DNA from: Epichloe hybrida
Lineage: Eukaryota; Ascomycota; Sordariomycetes; Hypocreales; Clavicipitaceae
Direction of reading: 5' to 3'
Assembly (NCBI GenBank): GCA_019022495.1
Contig: JAFEKR010000056.1
Location: forward strand, 62,001 to 126,000
DNA length: 64,000 nt
In this document: positions 1 to 13,897 of the stretch, piece by piece
Position numbering within the stretch: position 1 is the first letter of the stretch
How the letters are laid out: every line of letters begins with the position of its first letter
The notes under the pieces: generated by a model
Told to the model about the DNA's origin: nothing
Database searches by the model: none
What the model saw: only the letters and a program-made list of their open reading frames with translations
Translations under genes and position numbers: made by a program

Positions 1-1096
1 ATCTCTTCTAATTAGTTAGATATAAAATACTCTTTAGTAACTAGTTAAGAAATTTTTTTTTACCTCTCCTAACTACCTAATGCTTTTTATAAGGGGGGGG
101 GGAGGAGAAGGCTTACTATAGGTAATAGCTTACTATAGGTAGCCCCTAGTAGGGCCCTTAGAGAGCCCCTAGAGAGAATATAAAATATTATACCTTTAAA
201 GATAAATAAATTTAATAATATAAAGTATTAGTAATTAATTCGCAATTATAAATATATAGTAGTAGTAGTAGTATTATGGTTGAATTATAGTTATAAAAGA
301 CTTAAACTTATAATATTATTATATCTTATAAAGACTTGTGGTATATTACTTACTTTGCGATTATAAAAAAAAAAGAATACAAATATAATTCAAATAGGTA
401 ACCTTTTAATTTAGTTATTTTTTACTATTATAATATTATAAAGTAAAGTATTACTATATTATATCAATATAATTTATAGCATGCCCTTATACTTAATTTT
501 AATACTAAAATTAACACTAAAAAAGTATTACCTTTACTAAGTAACTTTATATAGTAGTAAGTTAAGACTAAATACTTCTTAAAAGAAACCACCTTAAGTA
601 CCTATCTAATAACCTAGAGTTAGCGCCTATAGTAAATTATTAGGAGTTAAAGTATTATATTACCCTAGGTCCCTAAGTATTTATAGTTATATATTAGTAA
701 GGTTAGAAGGAGAATACTAAGTTACTTATAATTTAGTATAGTATAATTAAGCTACTATTTACTATAGTCTACTACTCTTGCCTTATTTACTTGCTTTATA
801 TTATATTATATTATATTAGGTTTAGCATTAGGTTTGGATATTTATTGCTATATTTTACGGTTATTTATAGTTATTTTATAGTATTTATAGTATTTATAGT
901 ATTTAGTTTTATAGTAATAAGTATAATACTATAAAGGTAGTTCTTTCTTCTTTTAAATTAGGTAAGGAAGTAGCTTATAATAACTATTAATTTATAAGGG
1001 TAGTTTACTACATAGGGCTAGTCTATATAGTGTTTAATATAATTAATAGTACTAGCCTTACTACTAACTACACTAAACATAATATTCTAAGTAAAT
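1..1096. other. AT-rich RIP-decayed flank without recognisable gene
   Basis: This stretch is rich in TpA and short A/T runs and no frame shows a recognisable domain. It has a run of ten G at 93-102 followed by a purine-rich tract, a short direct repeat (GCTTACTATAGGTA twice at about 111-143), a TAG trinucleotide run near 258-270, and ATTAT and TATTTATAG repeats at about 800-905. The G-run plus purines resembles a polypurine tract, but no LTR could be matched to it. After removal of Copia-I copy 1, this sequence joins directly to 7720 and so was next to, or part of, the Helitron region before that insertion. Confidence 0.6.
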
Positions 1097-1101
1097 ATTA
1101 G

Positions 1102-1359
1102 TGTTGATTCCTTCGGATCTTCATCGGTTCAATCGTGGCCAAAGACCAGACCAATTATGGGTCCGGCGCGATGCACGCGATATGATTGGCTGCATCAATT
1201 CGCCACCCCCTTTTGTGCCCCATATACGGATTTCGCCCACTTTTCTAGCATCTAGACTTTCCCTCTCTTCTCCCTCTTTCCTAGCTAGCTAACTATCTAT
1301 TATTAACTTTGAATTTATACAGGATTTATTACCTATGTAGGACCTTAGTACATCTAACA
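1102..1359 (+). repeat. 5' LTR of Copia-I copy 1
   Basis: A 258-bp LTR, TG...CA bounded. It holds an inverted CCAAT box (ATTGG near 1185) and a CT-rich tract (about 1258-1286) like fungal transcription-start regions. Its outer left end is GC-rich and nearly unmutated, whereas the matching part of the 3' LTR carries several C-to-T and G-to-A changes. Sequence just after the LTR (1360 on) is the presumed primer-binding site and closely matches that of the Copia-II family. Confidence 0.95.
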
Positions 1360-2080
1360 CTAATCAGTGGTTAACTTTATAACTATAGATAAGCTAGGTA
1401 TTACAAGAAGAGACATTTTTACAAATACCACTACTACTACCTCTTATTATGCTATAATAGTCATTATGGTAGAGAGGCATAACTGTATAAGTGTGCTAAA
1501 GGAAGAGACTAGAATCCTAGTTACAGGCTTGTTAGGCTTCTAAGGAATTAATCTATTAACCCTTAGGCTTAGGGATATAACTTCGTTATATCTATCTAGG
1601 ATATTATTATTAATTATCGATTTTATTATTCATTACAAGAAAACTAACTAACTAACCGAATCTATTACCGCGAGGTATTTATTTCGAACCTAACGTTAAA
1701 TAACCTTAGCTAAGCTAGCTAACATATCTATAACTTCTCTATAAATATTCCCTTTATCTGACAGACCTTCAATCTGTTTGTACAAGCATTTACGGCTTGT
1801 TTTTTGCCCCCTTTATTATTAGTGCTGTTTGCCCTATACTTATTAGTAAGAAAGAGAGATTACCTCCTTCCCTTTTTTTTATGAAAAACAGGAAGGGTAA
1901 TTCCTATTAATTCCTTATTATTTTTCTTATTGCTTTTACTTACTTTTAACACTTCTATTACTTTCCTTATCCTTGTTGATTTACTCCTATTACTGCTTTT
2001 TCCTTTAATAGTTAAAAATAGTAGAGAAATCTAGACCTTCTATAAGAGGAAGGGCTGCTAGTGATAGCAAGGCTCTAATT
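1360..2080 (+). other. Copia-I copy 1 leader region
   Basis: This is the stretch between the 5' LTR and the first gag-like sequence. Its first 270 bp keep a frame related to the 94-codon open frame that is intact in copy 2 (22697-22981), here closed by RIP-type stops. The rest is pyrimidine-rich and shows no domain. I do not recognise the predicted leader peptide; it may be the start of gag or a leader open frame. Confidence 0.5.
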
Positions 2081-5000
2081 ATCACCCCTGAGAGACCTTA
2101 AAGGCATAAATTACCCCTACGCCTTTAATAGCTTACTTATGAATTCTCATATAACTAGAAAGAATCTATTAAGCTAGATCCAGAGACTACTATATAGCTC
2201 GAGCTTAATAACTAGATTGCAAGATTCATTAACCTTAGTAAGCATTAAGGATAGAGAGATAATAACCTATAGGAATTATTCTAAGAAGACTTTAAAGGCT
2301 AGTTTAAAGACACCTTTAAAAGGGTATCTAAGGATGTTATTAGAGAATTACATAATTCTTTACAAGATCACAGCATTCTCGTTAGGCAAGGCCTAGGATA
2401 TTTAATCCTAGCATCGCTTAAGGAAGTGCTTTATTAAACCTTAATGCCCCTTTAGTCATAGGAAAGATTACAAGAAAGACTATAATCTTACAAACCCCTA
2501 GAACCTTAATATTAATAGCCCTAATAACCTACCCTAGAAATTAACCTTCCCTAACCCTAGAGATTACTTAAACCCTTATAAGAACCCCTACGATAATCCC
2601 TATCATATTAACAGCTCCATCTAGATAATTATTATTAAGAACGACTAGTGGACTATTATTTATAACAAATTATGCCTTTATAGTAATTCCCCTCTAAAGA
2701 TTAGATTATAAAGAAGATCTTAGAGCTTATAAAGATATATAAGGATAGTAACCGCTATAGTGGAAAGCTATATAACTTCTTGATACTAAAGATTATGCTC
2801 TTTGAAAATAAGTGTAATAGAATTAACCTTCCTTAAACGTATTATTAGAAGGCTTTCCTTATTATATTAATAGGTAATACTAAGCAATACTACCTTAATT
2901 ACCTCTTTAGGAATAACTATTCCTATAAAGAGATAATTGCTTATATTTATTAACGCTTTAAGACAGAAAGTAACTAGTAATTCTATTACTATAAATAGAG
3001 TAGCATAACGCTAAAGAGCATAATTAAGAGAAACCTTAATAAAAGTAAGCTTAATTACCTTAAGATTATATTATTAACCCTTAAGAAAATCTACAGAGGC
3101 CTATACCCTACTAAAATAGTAAATACTAAACTTTATAAGTAAGCCTTAAATACTATAGCTAGTATGCCTAAATATTAGATAGTAGAATATATACACTCCG
3201 TAGGCTTTAAGAGTCTTGCCAGAGACCTCCGTAAGGTAATTACTATTATGAAATTAAATAAGAAGTCCTCCTAATACCTTTAGTACTAATAAGGAGACCC
3301 TTTAGAGGCTATATTTACTAATTATTAGTATAGATAGCAATTATCCCCCTATAGTAGAGGAAGCTATTATAGGCAAAGCCCTAGGCTAAGCACTAAGCGC
3401 TGCTTTATATGTAATAAGAGTGGCTACTAGTCTTCTAATTACTTTGCTAAAGAATATTAAAAGGAAAAGGACCGCTAGTGGGCTAGCAAAACATATTATA
3501 TACCCCCTTTAGAGAAGAGATTCTAGGTATTCCTTACCTCCTATAAAGGGTAGGATAATAATAAGCTTAATAAAGGCTTAGGTTAGAATTAGGAATTATA
3601 TCTTTCGGCCTATATAGAAGCTAAAGATAATAATAATAATATAGAGGAGCTACTATTAATAGTATACCTAAGTATTATATAATTCTTCTACTCTAGATTA
3701 TAAACTAACTATAACGCTACTAATATTAATATCCTCGTGACCCTAAATAATTAAGCCTTCTAACACGTATTCCTTAGGTAGGAGCTCTATAAGCTATAAG
3801 AGTGTAATAAAGGCTTAATTTGCTATATCTCTAAAGAACGCTATTCTAAAGAGGTTTTTAGAGGGATTATGCCTAATACTAGCGCCGTAGGAAAGTTAAC
3901 TATAGGAGAGGCATAAGTAAAGGCTTTATTAAGATTAATACCTTTATTAAAGGTAACTCCTTACAAACCCTAAATTATTATATTTAGCGCTAGATTAGTA
4001 GTTATAAGAGGAATTCTTTATATGCTTAAAAAACTTAGAGAGCTTGAATTCTACGTCCTTAATATAGCTACCCCCTTTCTCTTCTTAATCACTAATATAG
4101 ATAAGATGTAAGTTAAGATTAATAACCTTACTAACGTGCTTATCTAAGGCAATAAGACTGTACCTATTGTGTGATAATAGGGATATCCTTAGTGGTTACT
4201 AGAAGCGAAGGAAATAGTTACCTTCTACCTTTTAGAAGGAGATATCTGTTAATTATATTATTAACTTAGTTATCCTTCTGTTTAATGACTTACAAAGATC
4301 CTTTACTAAGCTAGTTACAAAGTTAAGCGCTAGGCAATTAAGGAATTAACCAAAGTCTGCTACTATTGCTAGATGCATGGAAAGGCCCCTAGTTAATTTA
4401 AGTTTATAATTAAAGATAACCACGAATTTAACTACAAGATTATTATTAATATCATGTAAATCGATGGCTAACTAGTGCTTTATATCATTAATTTAGCAAT
4501 ATTATTCTAGGTAGCCTAATTCCTTAATCCAAAGAAGCAGAAGGCTTAAGATATCTAGGATACAATCCGCGAATGTTAGATTAATACTTATCTCGGACCT
4601 CTAGATTAGATTATCTACAATGCTAGCAATAACTTTGCTTCCGCTAAGTTTAGATATTATGCTTAATTAATATTAATTAAAACCAGTAAGATACTAATTA
4701 AAGCCTATAATAGCATTAGAAAGGTTAAGAAATACCATAGACCTCTACGCTAAGCTTATAATATTATCATAGACTTGATTAGAACAGAGCTTGCGCTAGA
4801 GTAACGCCTCTAAATAGCTATTAAGGCTATTAATAACTTTACAGGCCTAAATAGTATTATCCTAACTATACTAGTCTTCAGAGGCTACCTATAGATAATA
4901 GATAAGTCACCGCTAAGTATCTCTGTTATTTAATATGCTAAGGTAATTCATAAGGTAATAAATAAAGTCTAATATCTTCTAGCTTTATAGTAGGTCTATA

Positions 5001-7310
5001 ATGCCCTTAGAGCCTAGAACAGCCCTAATATAGCGCTTATATATTAGCTACCCCTACAGGCTAATATACGCGTGTAAAAAGAGAAAGGTAGCTAGCATAG
5101 CCCATATAAGCTACTTACTACTAATAGAGAGACTTATACTATTAATATACCCTATAGCCTAGTAAAGTTTTGCTCTATAGTAGTAAAGCCCTATTATAAA
5201 GACCTGTGTATCACAGAGGGACTAGAGTAGCAGGAGATAAAGCCCCGTAATATACTAGAGTAGTAGGAGATAAAGCCTAGCAACATAGAGGAAAAAGCAA
5301 CTACATAACTAACTACTACTAATAAAAGAGATCCTTTAATGGAAGATAGCAAAGAGCCGTAAACACTAGCTAAGAGAAAGCAAGGGAGACTAAGGAAAGC
5401 CCTTATAGTGTAATTTATAAGTATAGGAGAGTCTAATAAAGAGGCTTATAAAGCCTAAAAGGCCCTAAGGGGAAGCTGTTAAGTTAAAGACTTATTACCA
5501 TGCCCTAAAGAAATAAAAGTAAGGAAAAGAAGACCTTATAGCCCTAAGAAGGATATTAGCCTAGTTTAGCTCTATATACTTATAAATAAAGATTAAGAGG
5601 AGGCCTTTATTTAAGAGATTATAACTAAAGGGATGCCAAGTATAGCATTCCTTATAGTAAAGGAAAAGGCTGATTAGAACCTCGCCCTTTAGCTCCGCTA
5701 AGAAGGAAGGATTATAACCCTAGGAAAACCCTTTAAGTAGTCTAATTAAGCTAAGATTAACGCTTTATAAGCTTGTAATGTATTTAAATTCATTAATTTC
5801 AACCTAGCAAAGCACGGAGGTCACAGAATCTTCAATTCTCGTATAGTCAGAGAGATCAAAGGTAAAGGAACGGATTTGCTATACAAGAAATCTTATCTTA
5901 TTATATAAGGCCATAATAACAAAGGAAAGGAATTTATCCTAACGTAATCACCGACAATATAATAAGCAAGCCAACGACTTATCGTAGCTATTACTCCATT
6001 ATTAAGAAAAAGAGGTATTTACCTTTAGATTCGCAATATCACACAAGCCTACACTTAATCGCATATAATGCTAACGAGGCTAATTATCATGAGACTGCTA
6101 AAGCAAATTGCATATCTCTTTCTGGAAGGGACTATAATTAAACTAATTAGACCTCTTTACAGGATTACAAAGGCCAGAACCCACTAGTAGGTAACGTACT
6201 TCTGTTACCATAGGGATAACCTTAATATAATAACCTTAACCTACAATCCCTGCTTATTAATCATAGCCCCGAATAATAAGAATCTCTTTAGTATTATTAG
6301 AATACAAACCAATAATACATTAGGCCTAAGCAATAATAACTTCTTCTAAAAAGAAAAGAAAGAGCTCTAGAAGGCTAATTTCATAGCTAAAGAAAAGCAA
6401 TAATTAACTACTAAGAACCCCCTTATCTTTAATAGCTATATCTTAACCTAGAACACTAACAATTCGCTAATCTTAACCTAGAAAGGTTAGAGTTAGAAGA
6501 TTAAGGAAGTTAATCCTCGATCCTTAATAGTAAAGTAAGATTACGTAGAGCAACAAGCGTAAGGAAGCTATATCGTAACTATATATTAACTAGAGGCTTT
6601 ATATGACTTATTAATTATAGCTTAACACTAAGAACCCTCTAGGGAAGATATTACATACCTTAATAAACGCCTTAAATAGTAAATTAAGAATTAATAACAT
6701 AGACTATAATATATTCCTTTAGTTCTTAAAGAGGTAAAGCTCTTTATATTTATAAATAGATCGCTTGCTAATAACAAGGATTTAAGCTTATAGATTAGAT
6801 ACGTGATTATGATTGGTAACAAGATAATGCAAGACAACAATACCTTTATTATAAAAGGCAATATCATCACGTATAGCTTAACAAAGAGCAAGAGAGTTAC
6901 TCGTAGCACGCTTGCCTCTAAGTTATATAGCATGGTTTAAGGCGTAGATATTGCTTACGCAATTTCCACAACTCTATATTAGATTATAGACTAATTAAAG
7001 ATACCTTGAATTCCTATAATTCTCTATACTAATTCTTTTTCGTTATATAAATATCTTATAAAGCTAGGAACTACAAAGGAGAAGAGACTAATAATTAATA
7101 TTATAGCTCTTTATTAATTATATAAAAGGTATAAGATCTACGAAGTCAGGTGGATTAATAGTAACAACAATCTAGCAGATGTAATAACAAAAGCATTGCC
7201 AAATTTATTACTTTTCTCTTTAATTAATTCAAATAAATTAACGATTTGTATTAAAGGATAGGTAAAGAGACCTATGATATTAGGAAACGGGAGCTTAGGC
7301 AAGGAATAAT
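2080..7310 (+). pseudogene. Copia-I copy 1 gag-pol remnant
   Basis: Decayed Copia polyprotein. A CCHC-type zinc knuckle starts at 3401 (TGC..TGT) and marks the end of gag. A GAG-pre-integrase and integrase core lies at about 4200-5000. Reverse transcriptase lies at about 5780-6420, with its catalytic Asp pair changed to Asn-Asn (AAT AAT near 6312). RNase H lies at about 6740-7250 and ends in the usual Copia C-terminal block. Stops are almost all TAG or TAA in places where Gln or Trp is expected. No functional product is possible. Domain borders are approximate because frame shifts and stops prevent a clean translation. Confidence 0.88.
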
Positions 7311-7433
7311 AGATTAATTTAATTAACTAATACCGCAACGGCTAATTAGAGCAGCGGATTCCTATTAAGGGATTTACTTGTGTATACTTTCCTTTAATCT
7401 GATTTTATTGCGTTTTTTAAGCTCTTTAGCTAC

Positions 7434-7456
7434 AAAGGAAAAAGAGAGATTACTAG
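7434..7456 (+). other. polypurine tract of Copia-I copy 1
   Basis: A purine-rich run (AAAGGAAAAAGAGAGAT) immediately upstream of the 3' LTR start, the expected position for plus-strand priming. The same tract precedes the 3' LTR in the other three Copia-I copies, and a similar one precedes the minus-strand 3' LTR of Copia-II. Confidence 0.75.
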
Positions 7457-7714
7457 TGTTAATTCCTTCGGATCTTTATCGGTTTAATTGTGGCTAAAGA
7501 CTGGACTAATTATAGGTCTGGCGCGATGCATGTGATATGATTAGCTGCATTAATTTGCCACCCCCTTTTATGCCCCACATACGGATTTCGCCCACTTTTC
7601 TAGCATCTAGACTTTCCCTCTCTTCTCCCTCTTTCCTAGCTAGCTAACTATCTATCATTGACTTCGAATTTATACGGGATTTATTACCTGCGCAGGACCT
7701 TGGTGCATCCAACA
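7457..7714 (+). repeat. 3' LTR of Copia-I copy 1
   Basis: A 258-bp LTR. Its outer right end (GCGCAGGACCTTGGTGCATC, near 7690-7710) is unmutated, whereas the equivalent inner end of the 5' LTR reads with TpA substitutions. It is followed by the target duplication ATTAG. Confidence 0.95.
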
Positions 7715-8185
7715 ATTAGGTTATAAGTAGTATTATAATTATAGACTATATACTTACTTTTAGATTTGTATACTAAGATAGGAGTAAGGCATAAGAATGC
7801 TATGCAAATCTACTTACTATTTAATATTATAAAGTTAATGTAACCACGCACGCAAACGCGTAGGTATGTATGCATATTACATAATCCTATTAATTTATCA
7901 AGTAAGGTAACAAGCGTAGGATTTGCTAATATAATAATTTATTTACGTGTTTTTCTAGTAGCTTTATAACATAATTCATAGCATTGTGTGCGTGTAATAG
8001 TCTTACTTTCCCTTATTTAAGCGCTCCTTCCTTACTATATATTACCTCTTACCTCTTACTTTTTTCTCTTATACTAACCTAAATTTCCTTCTTAACTTTT
8101 CTTTACTTTTTTTTTCTATATCCCTATCTATAATAACAAAGCTATACCTATTATTATCTAATTATTATCTTGCTTTCTCTAAGCT

Positions 8186-11100
8186 ATGCATAATATAGTA
8201 AATTATCCTAATAAGATAGCTTCTCTTGCTCCTCCTATACCACTACCTAATCCTCCTTATAATCTAGGCTACAAGAGCCTAGCTAATATTATAGATATCC
8301 CTAATAATACCTCTAAAACGCGTATATATTAGCATTATAAATAGGATAAACCTATTAATAAGTTTATTAGCTTAAAGAATAAGGATAAGTTAATATGAAA
8401 ATACCTAGTATACTATAATTAATAAAACACGCTAGTATATGCTACTACTACTACTTAGCACCCTAATATTACCCTAATACTAATATAACTATAGTCTTAA
8501 GCTCTTATATAATTCTTGTGTTCTATAATAGCTATAGTATATAGTAGTAGTAAGCGCCTAATTACTAAAGTATAATCCCCTAAGTAATAATAAACTTAGC
8601 AACTTCCTATACTATTACCCTAATAATAATAAGCTATAGGCTTATAAGAGATTATAGCTAATTTCTTATAATAAATAACACATAGATTAATAAGGTTTCT
8701 TTACTATAGATAGGCTTCTTAAGATATACTAGATAAAGCTAAGGCATATTCTCTATAAGTATATTAACTTACTCTTAACACTATATATTTATACTAAACT
8801 AAAGTAAGCTATAATTTAATAAGAGCATTAAGCTATATAATAAGCTAGGGAAAAACCTAACCCTACCCCTTTATTAGCTACTATTTTACACTAGGTAGCC
8901 TCTTTACGTTAGCTAGGAGTTTAGGAACTCTTTAGTAGCTAAATTAACGTAGTAAGTAACCTAGATAATAACAATAATCCTATCCTAGGTATAGAACAAA
9001 AAACAATACCTATTATATTATTATGTATTTGCCTGCTAGAGCTTTATTACTCCTAATAAAGTGGAACATAGATATTATAAATAGTGTAATTATAATATAA
9101 CAGATGATTTTACACCTTCTTAGTCCTTAGTAAGGGATTCTAATCTAAATATATTACTTTCTTAGCGTTTATTAGTATAACCACGTTTGCCTTTAAACCT
9201 TAGCAAGTCTGCTTCTTAGGATCTACCTATCTTACCTAATCTAGTCTTTTAGGGAGATCTAGACTAGTTATACCTAACTAAGCGTAACTGTAGCTTAATT
9301 AGCTACTAGGTAGCAAGCCTAGCATTAAATACTATAGAGTATTACACTTATTATAAGATAAGATAGTTTAGTCTTAAGGTTAGGAATAGAATCTACTACT
9401 CTTATAACTATTATAACACAGTCCCTTAGGGCCATGCATCTTGTAATTAACGCTACGCTAGTTAGCCTTTTTTTTAGTCTAAAGAAAATAAGCTTAATCC
9501 TAGGTTAGTTCTAAGCTATTTACCTAAGCTTATATAAACTAAAGAGATGCTTATTACTAAGGTTTACGTTTATATTATAGTTATAACCTATTATAGTTAG
9601 TAGTATAAATATAAGGGCAATGTAGTTAACTTTATAAAGAATATTAGTTAAGTCTATAACTAGCTACTACTTTTACCTAGGGATTTTAATATTATTATTC
9701 TTTAACCTATAAATCAGACAAATTAGCCATATATAATACATTAGTTCTATAACTAATTTAGAGTGTGGCAGCCTATTATCTAGGCCTAGCTTATATATCT
9801 CTGTTTAAATTATCCTAGGTATTACTATATTAATATAAATAAGAATAATCTACTCTAGTTACCTAGTAATAGAGATATTATAGACTAGCTTATAGTAAAG
9901 GTAACTAATACTATTAATATTAAAGAGACCTACCTTAATGAAGATAATAACTAGATTAATACACACTTTAATAAAGCTATAGTTCCTAATTTTATTACTT
10001 AGTAATAGGAGCTTATATAACTTTATTATTAGCTTTAAGGTTTTAATAGGCCTTAGGTGCTACTAGAGTAAATTCCCCTCTAGTAAGTTAAACCTTAGAT
10101 ATACCTTAATATACCTAATATTTATAGTATACTTTTAAATAAGTTTAATTAGTCTTAGCTATTACTCTTAAAAGTATTTCTAAGTCTCTTTCTAAATAAA
10201 GAAGCTAAGTTTATTAAGCCTTATAAACGCACTATAAGCTACTTTAACTATATTAATTACCTAATAAAGTATAATAATAGCTACTTTACTTAGTATCCTT
10301 AATTTTACTATATTATATTTAATACGTTTATATGTTAGTAAGTAAATAAGCAAAGCGCTTACTTTATTAAGAGAGAATATTACTATTAGGCTATTAATAT
10401 TAACTAGCTTTAACTAGCTTTTAACTTAGATATTACTAAAGCTAAGGTATTACTTAACTCTATAGTAAAATTCTTAGGGAGCTTATAAGGTATATAAGTG
10501 TACTAGGGAGGCTATAAGAACTAGCTTAAGGCATATGTTTATGCTCTTAGCTACCTAGGTATATTTATTACCCTTTTAGCTACTAATTTATACTAGTAAG
10601 ACCTTTAGAGGTTTATACTAAATTATAATAAATAGTAGTTAAGGAATAACTAAGTTAAGGCTAGGATTATAGGTAGGAACCTTTATAAGAACTTATATAT
10701 CTTAGCATAGTACTTTAAGATATGCTTCTAGTTATTCTTTAAGTAAGTTCTTTAGCCTAAATTTAGTATTAAGAAACATTAGTATTAATATAAGTAGTAG
10801 TCCTAAGGTAGCCCTTATACTTATTACCTTTTTTAAATTAAAGATACCCTAGACACTAGCCTTATAACTATAGAATTACAGAAGGTCTTTGCTAAGTACT
10901 AGGGGTAGTATATTACTACCTATAATACCTACCTTAACTTAGTAAATTAGTAGTATTAGGGTAATAACCCTTTAATCTTACCTATTATAAATCCTAAGTT
11001 TAGTAATTTAGTTAATATAATTAATTACGTTTAATACTATAAGTGTATAGAAGCATACTATTAGTATTATAAGTAACTACCTAATAGGAGATTAATAAAG

Positions 11101-13660
11101 AAGACACACTACTAATTTTACTTTCTATAAGTATATTATAAAGAGCTAATTATTATAAGAAACTTTAACCTATAGTATCTTATATTTAATAGGGCTTAGA
11201 ATAATGCCTTTCTAAACAACTTTAGCCCTATAGTTATAGCCTTATAGCTTACTAATATTAACTTTACGCCCTGTATAGGTATGTATACTATTATCTCCTA
11301 TATATTAAAGTATTATAATAAGGCTAAATAGCAGTTAAAGACCTTCTAGGATATAGCTAAGAAGATTTTACCTAGGGTTAATGTAAGTCATAGGCTTATT
11401 AGATTTATTACTAAGTTTATAAATAAACTTATTACTAAAAGAGACTAGTTTATATAAGAGGTTCTCTATCTATTACTTAACCTTAACCTTTAAAAAAGAT
11501 TACATATTATTTATAGTATTAATTACTACCTACCTAATAAGCATTAGCAAGTGAATTATTTACTTACTAAGGGTAAAGATTAGGTCTAATAGACTTTAAA
11601 TTCTTACTAGAAGTACCTAAATTACCTTATAAGCCTATAGGATCTTTATTATTTTTAGTTCCTAACTTAGATTAACTTCTCTAAGAAGCTTAAGTATTAG
11701 TAAGAGTTCTCTAATATGCCTAACTAGGTCCTAAATTACTTCCTATAATATAAGGCTAATCCTAATAATAAAAGCTTTAAGGACTTCTATAAAGTAAAGC
11801 TTATACTAAGCTATCCCTATACTAACTATAACTAGCTAAAGATAGTAAAGGAGAAGAGTTTTACTATGTTTTATAAGGTATTTATATATTATTAAAGAGT
11901 TTACGCTAGCGCTTACTATTATAATTCTATAGTAAGCTACCTCTTGTAATAGAAAATAAGTTTAAGGAAGACCCTTAGTAAGAGAATAAGGTCTAGCTAG
12001 AGGCTTAGTAGGAAATAGCTTACTAAATTCTATATATTAAGCTTAACACTAATAAGGTTAAATTACTTAGGAACTATAATTATAATTTAGCCTATAATTA
12101 GCAAAATTATATTAGAACCTATCCTAATCTTCTTATATAAAAAAGAGAGTATTAGAATAGCCTTAAGGAGTCTTTTACTACTACTATTACTTCTTAGGAT
12201 TCTATAAGTAACTAGAATATTACTAGTCTTAATTTAGAGTAATGCCTTATCTTTAATATATATATTTACTACCTTAAGAATACTCTTAATCTAAATAAGT
12301 AAACACCTAAATTACTTTTTCTCTAAGTTAATAGCTAGGGAGGTATAGGGAAATTATTTATTATTTATGCTATTTTCATAGCAGTAGAACACTACACCCT
12401 AGGATATATTATGCAAGCTACCCCTACTAGAATTGCTACTAATAGTATTAATAAAATAACATTATATTTACTACTATATCTTTTAGTCTTAAGGCAGATT
12501 ATAACCTTACCTAAGCTTTTAACTAATAAGCTTTCTAATTTATAAGGCACCCTTTAAAGGATCAAATATATTATTATTAATAAGAAGTCTATAATTAGGC
12601 TAAAGACACTTTACTCTATTAACTAATAACTTTATTAAATCTTTTCTAATTTAAAAGACTACTTTAGTAGCTATAGTGTAATTCTCTTTAGTAACTTTTA
12701 CTAGCTTCTACTAGTCTTTAAGAAGCCTCTCTATAGTAATAATAGACTTATAAATAATATAGATCTAGCTAGGTGTAATGCCTATTAGGCCTTTAATAAG
12801 ACTATTATACTTTAGTAAGTTATTTACTAATAAGGTAATACATAGGCACCCTTCTATGAAGCTCTCTAGGGCCTTTACTTAGCTTAGCTATTTATTAACT
12901 ATTAGAAGCTTCTTTATTTGTAAATTTAATTATAGCTCTTACCTCTAGAGGTTAATTTCTTTATAAATACAGTCTATATTTACTATATAAGATAGTAAGT
13001 CTAAGAATATAACTATAACTATATAGAAAGGCTTACATTACTAATTATTTAGGTCTATGTAATATATATTAGCGAATTTAGGCATAATACTAATTCTTAA
13101 ATAGCAGGAAACCTCTACTATACTTTACTAGTTTATATTAGAGTAAGGGTTATACTAACGGAGAATATCTAAATACCTATAGGCCTTATTAACAGCACTA
13201 TAGGGATTGTGGAAGATATTTACTAGGATTAAGATGTTACTAATCCTTACTAATAGGCTCCTAATATTATGTTTATATGAATAAATAAGTATGTAAGACT
13301 GCCTTACTTTATAAAGCCTAATAAGGCTACTATTATTCCTATTTTCTAAGCATACCACAAGTTCGTTAAAGGTAGTAACCTATATAGCTAGCATTAATTC
13401 CTATTTATAATTATATATAGTATTACTATGTATAAGTTATAGGGTATTACTCTTAATAAGGTAGTAGCTAATATCTTTATAAAGGAGTTTATAATAGGCC
13501 TTATATACATTACTATCTTAAGAGTAAAGACGCTTAAGGGTATTATATTTAATACTCCCTTTAATCTTAGCACTCTTACTTCCTAGACTAACCTAGATAC
13601 TAGCCTAAGGGCTTTTAATACATAGTAATAAGAGGTAAAAACAATTTACGCTATGTAATA
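8186..13660 (+). pseudogene. Helitron RepHel (DUF6570, Rep, PIF1 helicase) remnant
   Basis: The start is set at an ATG (8186) after a pyrimidine-rich tract. A degraded Cys-rich block follows near 8320-8420. DUF6570-like sequence lies at about 9480-9900 and the Rep domain at about 10170-10850. There the HUH motif within R-G-S-P-H-x-H has become Y-x-Y at 10816-10824. The PIF1-type helicase has Walker A (G-G-x-G-K) at 12339-12353, motif II Asp-Glu-Lys changed to Asn-Lys-Lys at 12579-12587, a G-D-F-Q-L-P-P-like motif near 12690-12715, and the A-Y-x-I-T-x-H-K-S-Q-G block at about 13413-13445, with His changed to Tyr. Rep and helicase are in different frames, so at least one frameshift or an intron lies between. 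The product would have been the rolling-circle transposase of the Helitron. Confidence 0.82.
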
Positions 13661-13897
13661 GCTAGATAAAGCTAATATATCTTATTAGATATAGAAATTT
13701 TAACAAGTTTAAATAATAAGAGCTTTATTAGCTTTATTATTAATAATAATAAGGTAGTTAAGCTACCTTTGCATATTAATCTAGCTTAGACCCCTCCTAC
13801 TCCTTAAATAAAAGAATCTTATAGCCTAGTCCTAGTTATTAAATCTCTTATTTATATTAATTTAATATAAATTAATTCAAGATTATAAGAGAAGGAA

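Larger units (their letters stand above)
1102..7714 (+). mobile_element. Copia-I copy 1, full-length RIP-inactivated LTR retrotransposon
   Basis: A 6.6-kb element bounded by two 258-bp LTRs starting TGTT and ending AACA, with a perfect 5-bp target duplication ATTAG at 1097-1101 and 7715-7719. Domain order is gag with a zinc knuckle, protease, integrase, reverse transcriptase, RNase H, which is the Ty1/Copia order. A purine-rich tract at about 7434-7456 lies directly before the 3' LTR. All coding frames are broken, mostly by TAG/TAA, as RIP of CAG/CAA produces. It shares with copy 4 and in part with copy 3 a 33-bp in-frame tandem duplication (5221-5286) that copy 2 lacks. Identification rests on domain logic and on alignment to the other three copies in this window. 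Confidence 0.95.

Noticed and set aside
93..108. G-run taken as a polypurine tract of another LTR element at the left edge
   Set aside because: No LTR with a partner in the window follows it, so no element could be supported.
1101..1292. 63-codon plus-strand open frame, and a similar one at 57494-57676
   Set aside because: They begin within the LTRs of Copia-I (the second runs past it) and are open only because the LTR is less mutated.
6691..6933. 80-codon minus-strand frame, and its counterpart at 37422-37622 on the plus strand
   Set aside because: Both are antisense to the RNase H part of Copia-I; hydrophobic translation is a by-product of the AT-rich antisense.
13155..13358. 67-codon minus-strand frame
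   Set aside because: Antisense to the Helitron helicase C-terminal region, where the plus strand shows real motifs.
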